From: Chenopodium formosanum
Taxonomy: Eukaryota > Streptophyta > Magnoliopsida > Caryophyllales > Amaranthaceae
Length of the DNA stretch: 64,000 nucleotides
Direction of reading: 5' to 3'
NCBI GenBank assembly: GCA_024500155.1
Contig: CM044865.1
Span: 30,955,501 to 31,019,500, forward strand
Part shown: piece by piece, positions 1-8,264 of the stretch
Layout of the letters: every line of letters begins with the position of its first letter
Numbering within the stretch: position 1 is the first letter of the stretch
Made by a program: the position numbers and the translations under genes
The notes under the pieces: generated by a model
The model's input: the letters and a program-made list of their open reading frames with translations, nothing else
Told to the model about the DNA's origin: nothing
Database searches by the model: none

Positions 1-842
1 CAAAGAAGGATGGAAGGGTCAGAATGTGTGTTGATTACAGAGACCTCAATAAGGCAAGCCCAAAAGATGGGTTCCCTTTACCTCACATTGACATTCTGGT
101 CGATAACACAGCAAACCATGCACTCCTATCGTTCATGGACGGCTACGCAAGATATAATCAAGTATTAATGGCCGAGGAAGATATGGAGAAAACCACATTC
201 ATCACACAATGGGGTACATATTGCTATACAGTAACGCCATTCGGGTTGAAAAACACGGGTGCCACCTACCAAAGAGCAGCCACAACATTGTTACATGATA
301 TGATGCACAAAGAGGTGGAGGTCTATGCCGATGATATGATCGTTAAGTCTAAAGATCGCCCAGGCCACATCATTGCACTTCGCAAGTTCTTTGAAAGACT
401 CTGCAAGAAAAACATGAGATTAAATCCAGCAAAGTGTGCATTCGGAGTCACGTCAGGCAAATTACTTGGATATGTGATCAGTTCTCGAGGGGTTGAAATA
501 GATCCCACAAAAGTCAAAGCGATCATGGCCATGCCACCGCTCAATAATGAGAAGGAAATTCGAGGTTTCATTGGAAGTTTGCAATATATAAGTAGGTTCA
601 TATCAAAACTCACGGCGATATGTGAACCTATATTCAAGAAGCTTAAGAAAAATGTCCCAGTCACATGGGATGATGATTGCCAAACATCTTTCGACAAAAT
701 CAAAGAATACCTGGCAAACCCACCTGTGCTAGCGCCATCAATACCTGACTTTCCTCTTTGACTCTACCTTATGGTCACAAGAGAAACGATGGGTGTAATG
801 CTAGCACAAGAGATCGAAAGCAAGGAGAATGCAATTTACTAC
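1..842 (+). pseudogene. Ty3/gypsy (Ogre/Tat-like) reverse transcriptase remnant, cut at both sides
   Basis: The frame is open from base 3 to a TGA at 759-761 and carries the core of a gypsy reverse transcriptase. Visible are MCVDYRDLNKASPKD, the palm motif YADDMIVKS (usual Y-V/I-DD, so the second residue is changed) and TPFGLKN where MPFGLKN is normal. After the TGA, which replaces a probable Trp codon, the same frame continues with residues typical of the start of RNase H until it stops abruptly at 842. The 5' side runs off the window. The SG usually found after FMDGY is AR here, so catalytic function is doubtful. The closest look is to the Ogre/Tat branch (GATYQRA, HDMMHKEVEVY). This is the oldest layer of the nest: a copia element begins at 843 and no continuation of this ORF is seen elsewhere in the window. 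Confidence 0.85.
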
Positions 843-1458
843 TGTTAGTTGAAACGATTAATACAAGAGGGGGGGTGAATTGTATTAAGTTCCTAGTGAC
901 TACTTTTTGCGGATAATTAAACAATGCATATAGGAACTTAAGCAAACACAAAGTTTTTACGAGGAAACCTTCCAGGGCCCAACTGGAAGTAAAACCTCGA
1001 CCCTACCTTAGGGATTTCAAACACAAATCACTTCACTATAATAGGGCAAACACCAAGTTACAACCTATTAGACACGGACCTTTATTTCAGAAGTTCCTCA
1101 CTGGACTTGCTACTTGATAGGACCCTATCCTACCCAATCTAAGTACCACACTTAGATTCACTCGTACCACCAAAGTACTCCATGTACTGCCAAAGTACAA
1201 AAATACTAGTACCACCTAAGTACAAAACTACTCACAATCTCACCAAAAGACTTAAACAAAACTGTGTAAAAATCAAACTATCAAATCACCCAAGTAACCC
1301 AACCAATACAAATACACGATGCCTATTATGATAGGTAAGCAATGCACGAAATCCGAAACCAATATGATAAGTTAAAAGCTTGGTAAACTTACTCGTTTAA
1401 AGCACTTAGATTTCTTCACGCATAAACTCACAAAAACTTAAAACATTTTTCTCTCTAC

Positions 1459-1466
1459 TATTTATA
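1459..1466 (-). promoter_or_regulatory. Putative TATA box of the Sirevirus-like LTR
   Basis: TATAAATA on the minus strand, within the LTR. It lies about 430 bp downstream (minus sense) of the 16-mer dyad cluster. The position fits a U3 promoter; the transcription start is not determined. Confidence 0.5.
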
Positions 1467-1891
1467 CAAGTAATACTTGTATAGAAAGTAGGTTTTCTAA
1501 AAAGATAAACATGTTAATTTAACTTATCTTTTATCAAACACGGTTTTTGTAAATCAATTAGAATATAATCTTTTCTGAAAATAAGAATAAAAGATTTTTA
1601 TAAAGAAAACTTATCTTTCTTAATAAACCGACTTTAGATAAAAAAAAATAATCATTTTGTTACGAAATCTTTTCTAAAGTCTATCTTTTATTATCTTCCA
1701 TATTTATCTTATTTACTAAGCAAACTTATACTGTTTCTAATAAATCTCGTGCACTAACCTACTTACCATGTTTACACTAATTTCTAAGAATAAACTTTAA
1801 CAATTATTATTGCGCCGCATTCTGATCACATGAATTACTTGGGCTTCAAGCATATCAAGTTCCACCAAAGAACTTAACTGCTAGTCTTCGA

Positions 1892-1942
1892 GTTCCTGTT
1901 AGGGAACGTTCCTGTTAGGGAACTTAGTTCTTGTTAGAGAAT
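1892..1942. repeat. Three copies of a dyad-symmetric 16-mer in LTR U3
   Basis: GTTCCTGTTAGGGAAC occurs at 1892-1907 and 1908-1923, with a degenerate third copy at 1927-1942. Each copy has GTTCC/GGAAC arms around a 6-bp centre. Clusters of palindromic words upstream of TATA are known from Sirevirus LTRs, so this looks like the local equivalent. Confidence 0.8.
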
Positions 1943-2092
1943 TCTTCCTCTGATTTGTTTAACTTCTTCAATAAAGATCTTCATGTCTTCTTAGATTCAG
2001 CCAGTTCTTCAATCACCAAGATTATTCTTCACCTTGACTAATCACACACTAGAGAACCTTTATTAGATGAGTTTGCTTTTAGTTTAAGTTCC

Positions 2093-2142
2093 TCATCATC
2101 AAAACCTTCATGCTTCAACAATTTCCCCCTTTTTGATGATGA
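2093..2142 (-). promoter_or_regulatory. Polypurine tract (2121-2134) and LTR edge inside a 12-bp inverted repeat
   Basis: On the minus strand AAAAAGGGGGAAAT immediately precedes the LTR start TGTTGAAGC, as expected for the primer of plus-strand DNA synthesis. The arms TCATCATCAAAA (2093-2104) and TTTTGATGATGA (2131-2142) are perfect inverted repeats, so the purine tract end and LTR terminus would sit in a 26-nt loop. A second tract of the same type is at 2381-2396. Confidence 0.75.
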
Positions 2143-2715
2143 CAAACTTAAGCAAACTCTAGAATAAGTTAAACAAAATAGAAGGTCGTATTTTTGATTT
2201 TTTTTTTATTATTGACAGAAATTAAAAACATATATATAAAACACACAAAAAAAAATTTAACAAAACAAAGCAAAATAAATATAAACTAACTATTCTACTC
2301 TACTCAAGCTCATGTCAGAGAAATCTAATACTCTATCAACTGAAACCCAGAACAACTATAGCCTACAAGTTTGCTTCATCTTTTCCCCCTTTTGGCATTA
2401 TAAAAAAGTCCTGGTTTTCAAGTTAGTAAGCATCTAGCCACAGCCCCACAAGCAATTCATCGAGTGTGGGAAACTAAAGGCAGCGCTGCTAACTTCCCTT
2501 AGGCAAGTTCCACTCTCCTGTTTAAGCATTCATAATAGACAAGTGTATATATGCACAGACAGTTCCAAAAGCATTCATTAAAATAAAAGAGATTAATCAT
2601 CCTGCTTAAGATTTTTACAAACCAAAATATTGAAATATTAAACACAAACTGAAAATGTTCATGACTGCTAGGGAAGTTAGGATAGGCTATTTTAGGAAAG
2701 CTAAACAGGAAATGG

Positions 2716-4227
2716 CTAGGTCTGCAAAAGGTCCAGAATCTGCTTGTTGTATTCCTTCTGTTGTGCAATGAGAGCTTCCAACATTTGCTCAAGACCCTCC
2801 AATTTCTGTTGGAACTTCTCCTCATGTTCCTTCAGAACCTTGTCCTGAGCTTGCACTGATTTCTTCAGTTCTTTTAGTGCCTTTCCCTGCTCCTGCACCT
2901 GTTTTTCCAACTTCTAAAACTAAGCCTGCCCAGGAGATTCCTTGACTTGAATTTCAACCCTCTCCATTCTATCAACCAATTCAGCCACTTGCCCTTCAAG
3001 TACTTTGTCATCAGTATCCAGCTCCAATGGTTTCTCCATGCTGGTCTGAGGCATAGCACTTTCAGATAACCTCCTGCTTTTCCTAACAGGTTTGTCACTC
3101 ACTTCCTTTTGTTTTCTTTTTCCTATTGACTTCTCAGCCTTCTCTTCTTCCTTCTCTAACTTCTGAATCTTACCCTGAACTACCTCTAAGCTTAGAACTG
3201 CCAGAGTATCAGCATCAATTACATTCTCTGGTTTCTCATCCAAGCCCACATACTTCCCTTTAAGCTTAACACTAAGACTCTCAAAAACCGTAGACAAAAT
3301 AGCACCATATCCAACTTTTGTTCCACTTGGAACACAATGTGCCAAGTGTTGATACATAAGTGATGGAAAATTAATTTTAATTCTCCTTGATAGATAGAAA
3401 ATTACAGCCATGTCCATCAAACAAGCTTCACCCTTCTTTGCAGTTCTTGGTAAGATGGTCTTCTTAACAATATTGAATAATAGTTTATTTAAAGGGCTCA
3501 AATCATTATGACTCATAATGTTCTTCCCCCTTTTTCCTCCTAGGGCTTCAACTATGTCACCACTCATGTAGTTTCCAACCTTGACACTTGACTTTCCCTT
3601 AGTGTAAGTCTCATACCCTTCCATTGGGGTTCTCAGAATTTTACTCAGTGTTTCCACATCTAATTCAATATTCACTTTACTCACCTTACTAGTTATTATT
3701 CCCAATTTTGCTTCAAAGTGTTGACAAAATTCAATTATAGCACTCGGATACATCAAATTATTAGAAACTTTAACCAAAAGATACTCCCAGCCTTGGAACT
3801 TAATTATATCAATAAATTCTAGAAATCTAGCACTCCTACACCAGTTCAAATCAATTTGATGACCAACTACGTACCTATCAGCTTGAATTTCAAGTGCAGC
3901 CTGATCAATTTCTTCCTCGTCCTCCGATTTCTCTTTTTCAGAACCCTCCTCTTCCAAATTGTGAGTAAACTCCTCAACTTCCTTAATGTGATCTTCCAGA
4001 GACTTTTCTTGACCTTTCTTGGCTTTCCACTCTCTCAATTTGTCAAGTACTGTCTTGGTGATGTTTTCTAATTGTTCGGGGTTAGGGTTTTGCATGTTGG
4101 AAGATGGTGGATTTATGATTTGAGTTTCGGTGTGAGAGACAATCGGAAGTGATGAAACTTCTTCTTGTTCAGAGGAATGGTTGTGGTGTGAGTTTTCAGA
4201 CGAGCTTAGTGAGGTGATTATGGCCAT
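2716..4227 (-). CDS. Extra ORF of the Sirevirus-like element, putative plant transposon protein domain plus coiled coil
   Basis: A 435-codon frame starts at the ATG ending at 4227 and stops at 2920-2922. The same frame continues past two closely spaced TAG codons to 2716, giving an original length near 504 codons. The N-terminus (about residues 1-100) is acidic and charged. The middle (about 120-320) resembles the family usually labelled putative plant transposon protein (Pfam PF20167, from memory): a YPSAIIEFCQHFEA segment, VNIELDVETLSKIL, and a later VGYGAILSTVFESL. The C-terminus is Lys/Glu-rich; the part beyond the stops is a clear heptad coiled coil (about residues 440-500). No transmembrane segment or signal peptide is evident, so an envelope role is not supported. 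It lies 470 bp downstream of pol on the same strand, so expression needs its own or a spliced transcript. Function unknown. Confidence 0.7.
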
Positions 4228-4698
4228 AGTTTCTTCTTCAAAAGGGTTTTAGAATAGTGTAAAAGTTTTTTCACAGTGGAGTAAATGATTTTGACAGTGA
4301 GATGATGTAAGGTGGTTGAGGGTTCCTTTTATAATTAATGAAGCGGTGTAAGGAATTTTAAGGGTTTACAAAGCAGTCATTAATTGAACAAGTTCAATTA
4401 ATTTTTCAAAAATAAAACACGCAGGAATGAATTTACTAAAATTTATTTTCTTTCCAAATTCATTTAACTTTTAAAATAAGATCACTGTTCACAAATACGC
4501 AATTGGAACACGCTTTCTACATATATACAATGTACATTACTACTAGAAAAATTAATTGAGTGTTTAATAAACTAACCTTCAGTAATCAACAACGGTGACA
4601 CTTCAGCTATGTTTAGCACACCAGGATTGTGCCAAACGCTCTTTTCGCTCTATTTCCATTATTTTTGACTTTGCCATATCTAGGAACTTCAGAAGCAA
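4228..4698. other. Spacer between pol and the extra ORF of the Sirevirus-like element
   Basis: A/T-rich noncoding stretch with no ORF of note. It precedes the extra ORF on the minus strand, so any promoter or splice acceptor for that ORF should be here; I see no convincing TATA box. Confidence 0.5.
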
Positions 4699-7624
4699 TC
4701 AATTCAGCTTGATCATTCCAAGTTCCAGTCTTAATTTCTCATACCTTTCTCTGCTCAAGGGTTTAGTCAAAATATCTGCAAGTTGATATTCTGTACTACA
4801 AAATTCCAATTTTATATGCCCTTGTTCCACATTATCTTTTAGAAAGTGATGCCTTATGTGGATGTATTTTACTTTAGAGTGTTGAACTGGATCTTTAGAA
4901 ATACAAATAGCACTTGTGTTATCACAATAGATAGGTACACATTCAAAAATAAGACCAAAATCTCTAACCTGTTGTTTTATCCAGAGAACTTGTGAGCAAC
5001 AGGCTGCTGCTGCCACGTATTTAGCTTCAGCTGTGGATAGAGCAACTGTGTTTTGCTTCTTGGAACCCCAAGAAACTAAACAAGGTCCTAAGAACTGTAC
5101 CATACTTGAAGTGCTTTTTCTATTCACCAAATCACCTGCATAGTCAGCATCAGTAAAGCCATGGAAATCAAATGAGTCACTTCTAGGATAGAAGAGACTC
5201 AAGTCATCAGTTCCTTTTAAGTATCTAAGGATTCTCTTTACTACTTTCAGGTGTGACTCCTTTGGGTTTGCTTGGAACCTGGCACACAAACCTACACTAA
5301 AAGATATGTCAGGTCTACTAGCTATTAAGTAAAGTAAAGATCCTATCATACCTATGTACATAGGTTGATCTACACAAGTTCCAGAAGGATCATCATCCAA
5401 TCTAGTTGCAATACCCATAGGAGTATCATTAGTCTTAGCATTTTCCAGTTTGTATTTCTTGATCAGTTCCTTGATGTACTTTTGTTGATGGATCATGATT
5501 CCTTTCTCAGATTGCTTTATTTGCAGTCCAAGGAAGAAATTTAATTCTCCCATCATACTCATTTCAAATTCTCCACTCATCAAGTCAGCAAAATACTTGC
5601 ACAAAGATTCATTAGTTGCACCAAACAGAATATCATCAACATAAATTTGTACAACTAATATGTTAGTTCCATTTGATTTTAAAAACAGAGTTTTATCTAT
5701 TTTACCACGTTTAAAACCATTTTGTAATAGGAACTTTGACAATCTTTCATACCATGCTCTAGGAGCTTGCTTCAGTCCATAGAGGGCTTTGTCAATCTTG
5801 TAGACATGGTTTGGGAACTCTGGATTTTCAAATCCAGGAGGTTGTTCCACATAGACTTCTTCATTTAAAAATCCATTTAGAAAAGCACATTTTACATCCA
5901 TCTGGAACAACGTGAATCCCATATAAGCAGCAAAAGCAATAAGTAAACGAATAGCCTCTAACCTGGCTACTGGAGCAAATGTTTCTTCATAGTCTATTCC
6001 TTCTTGCTGATTGAAACCTTGTACAACCAGTCTTGCTTTATTTATGACAATAATACCATGCTCATCTAGCTTGTTCCTAAACACCCATTTTAGACCTATT
6101 GTCTTCTTATCTTTGGGTCTAGGTTCCAGATGCCATACTTTGTTTCTTTCAAACTCATTTAGTTCAGCTTGCATAGCATTAATCCAGTTTGCATCAGTTA
6201 AAGCTTCAACATAGTTCTTTGGTTCCATAGAAGAAAGGAATGCATCAAATGCACAGAAGTTCCTAAGCTGAGATCTAGTCTGAGTTCTTTTTGTAATATC
6301 ACTTATGATTGCATCAACAGGATGTGATTTCTGATGTTTCCAACATTTAGGAATAAAGTCCTTCACTGGATACAATCTATCCTGTTCATTGTTGACTGGT
6401 TCTTCTGTAGGAACTTGGTCTTGAATCTCAACTGGAACTTCGACAGGATTCTCCTCGTCTTGATTCTGATTTTGTTCTTGAACAGGAGTTTCTGGAACAT
6501 TCTCTATTTCTGGTTCTTCATTTGCTTCCAGATTCGTTTGCTCATTAATTTTCACTAGCTGCTTCTGCAATGATGTTGATTCTTCATCTGGATCTGTCTT
6601 GCGAACAAGTCCAATTACAAAATCATTATCACAATCATGTACATCATTTAAAGATTGTTCAGTTTCATTAAATATAATATGTACAGATTCCTCAACACAC
6701 ATAGTCCTTTTATTATAGACTCTATATGCTTTACTATTAGAGGCGTATCCTAGGAACACAGCCTCATCACTACGTTCATCAAACTTTCCCAAGTTCCTTT
6801 TACCATTGTTATGGATTAAACATTTACAACCAAAGGATCTAAAGTAAGAAATATTAGATTTTCTCCCTTTGATTAACTCATAAGGAGTTTTGTTGGTAAT
6901 GGCTCTAACTGATACTCTATTAAGGATATAGCATGATGTATTCACTGCTTCTGCCTAGAAGTTCCTAGGCAGATTGCTTGAGATCAGCATTGTCCTGGCC
7001 ATGTCTTCAAGGCTTCTGTTCTAGCGTTCCACTACTCCATTTTGTTGAGGAGTCCTAGGGGAAGAGAAGTTGTGATCCATTCCATGTTCAGTACAAAATT
7101 CATCAAATTTTGAGTTTTCGAATTCTGTGCCATGATCTGATCTGAGGTGAATTAATGGATTACCTGTTCTTCTCTGTTCTTTCTTTACAAAAGCTACAAA
7201 TTCATCAAAAGTTTCATCTTTACTTACAAGAAAGAAAACCCAAGTAAACCTTGAAAAGTCATCAACAATAACCATAACATATCTCTTACCACTTCTACTT
7301 TGGATTCTTATAGGACCACATAGATCCATATGAACGAACAAGTTCCAAAGGTCTTTTGGTACTTACCATTTTCTTGGTCTTGAAAGAAACTCCAGTCTGT
7401 TTTCCTCTAACACAAGCATCACACACTTTGTCATACAGGAACTTAATACATGGAAGATCTTCCACTAGTTCCTTAGATCTTAATTTATCAAGTAGAGTAA
7501 AACTTGCATGTCCAAATCTTTTGTGCCATAATAAAGGATCATTCTCAATGACACTAAGACATGTTAAACTACTATTAGGAACTTCGTTAAGGTCAACAAC
7601 ATATGTTTTTCCTTTACGAATTCT
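4699..7624 (-). pseudogene. Copia pol (pre-integrase, integrase, RT, RNase H), broken
   Basis: Reading leftward: a pre-integrase zinc module (HKRFGHAS ... CDACVRGK, about 7400-7560), integrase core with HMDLCGP, RSDHGTEFEN and NGVVER (7021-7341), then a 748-codon frame (4699-6945) with the integrase C-terminal part, RT (DVKCAFLNG, palm YVDDILFG) and RNase H ([25 protein letters not shown]). Damage seen directly: a 4-bp duplication (gaac repeated, near 7332-7340) shifts frame just before the integrase core; TAG stops at 7021-7023 and near 6955 interrupt it. The RT/RNase H frame itself is intact. The N-terminal codons right of about 7625 are Tat LTR sequence, so gag and protease are missing. 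Confidence 0.85.
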
Positions 7625-7671
7625 GATTTGGGTATTTTTATACCCGGCCAGGTGGCCCAACCAGAAAGTGC

Positions 7672-7837
7672 CACGTGTCCTCCATATAGGTGCCATTTGG
7701 ACCTATGGAGTGATGGCACGTGGAGGGTGGACTCTTCTCCGTCCTACGTGGACTGAAGGTCCAGCAGGGACCATTCAGTCGGCGACACGTGTCACCCAAA
7801 AGGTGCATCAGAATCCTTTTGGGCACAATGACACGTG
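7672..7837. promoter_or_regulatory. Four G-boxes (CACGTG) in LTR U3
   Basis: CACGTG at 7672-7677, 7717-7722, 7786-7791 and 7832-7837, the last two inside the longer palindrome GACACGTGTCA. A further ACGTG is at 7746-7750. These are cores of G-box/ABRE elements bound by plant bZIP and bHLH factors. They lie 116-281 bp upstream of the TATA box. Abscisic-acid or stress control is an inference. Confidence 0.65.
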
Positions 7838-7952
7838 TCACTCAGGTATTGGCCCTGGGATGGCGGCCTTTTAAAGCCCAAATCCCGAGGCGCCGCAAAA
7901 CGGCGTGACCTAACTCCTAGGTCATCAGATCCTAGGAGGGCGCACTTTTCCC

Positions 7953-7960
7953 TATAAATA
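7953..7960 (+). promoter_or_regulatory. TATA box of the Tat LTR
   Basis: TATAAATA in the context CCCTATAAATAGGG, about 270 bp before the LTR end, a normal U3 position. Confidence 0.65.
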
Positions 7961-8233
7961 GGGACGTTACGTCATTTATGACGGGAGACGAAAAAGAGAG
8001 AATTCTTGACACACAACACGAGACAATACGTCACTTACCACAGAGCTGTCGTTTTCAAGGAACACACAGCACTTTACATGAGCTTGGAATCCAAGCAGAT
8101 AACTTTACTTCCGCACGTTTCATCTTCGAATATTTACTGACTTAATCCATTTGCTTTGCAGGTACAGGCATCTTCAGTCGAATCCAGTTTCAGTGTTGTA
8201 ACTCTCCCGAGGGACAAAAACCCCCGAAACATT

Positions 8234-8251
8234 TGGCGCCGTCTGTGGGGA
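8234..8251 (+). promoter_or_regulatory. Primer binding site of the Tat element
   Basis: TGGCGCCGTCTGTGGGGA begins two bases after the LTR end, with the TGG complementary to the CCA tail of a tRNA. I cannot assign the tRNA species with confidence; it differs from the Asp-type PBS at 54754. The gag ATG follows 14 bp later. Confidence 0.75.
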
Positions 8252-8264
8252 GAGTACCTCTGAA

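Larger units (their letters stand above)
843..2120 (-). repeat. 3' LTR of the Sirevirus-like element
   Basis: The 1278-bp LTR begins on the plus strand with TGTTAGTTGA and ends with GCTTCAACA, so it is bounded by TG/CA with a short TGTT/AACA inverted repeat. Its inner edge abuts a purine tract. It is very A/T-rich with no ORF. It holds a minus-strand TATA box (1459-1466), three copies of a dyad-symmetric 16-mer (1892-1942) and a second dyad at 968-988 (CTTCCAG/CTGGAAG). No second copy exists in the window, so its age cannot be estimated. Confidence 0.75.
843..7624 (-). mobile_element. Sirevirus-like Ty1/copia retrotransposon, truncated at its 5' side
   Basis: Minus-strand copia element: 3' LTR (843-2120), polypurine tract, extra ORF (2716-4227) and pol (4699 to about 7624). 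Sirevirus affiliation rests on the sequence at the PPT/LTR junction (TCATCATCAAAAAGGGGG followed by TGTTGAAGC), a second purine tract further in, the RT motif [11 protein letters not shown] and a long extra ORF after pol. Gag, protease and the 5' LTR are missing because the Tat element enters at about 7625 and nothing matching them reappears to the right. The base pairs before the LTR (actac, 838-842) are the expected target duplication, but the partner copy is not in the window. Confidence 0.8.
7625..8231 (+). repeat. 5' LTR of the Tat/Retand-like element
   Basis: The right edge is firm: the LTR ends CCCCCGAAACA at 8231, two bases before the PBS. The left edge is set at the TG near 7624-7625 because copia coding sequence stops making sense there; it could be a few bases off as no second LTR is available. 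The LTR has a G-box cluster (7672-7837), a TATA box (7953-7960) and a GAGGGACAAAAAC segment near the 3' end that recurs inverted at 63.7 kb. Confidence 0.7.

Noticed and set aside
2716..4227. Extra ORF as an envelope-like gene.
   Set aside because: No signal peptide or transmembrane segment visible; coiled coil and the domain look point elsewhere.
7638..7874. Frames across the Tat LTR, some fused in frame to copia integrase sequence.
   Set aside because: Chimeric readings across an insertion junction, not a gene.
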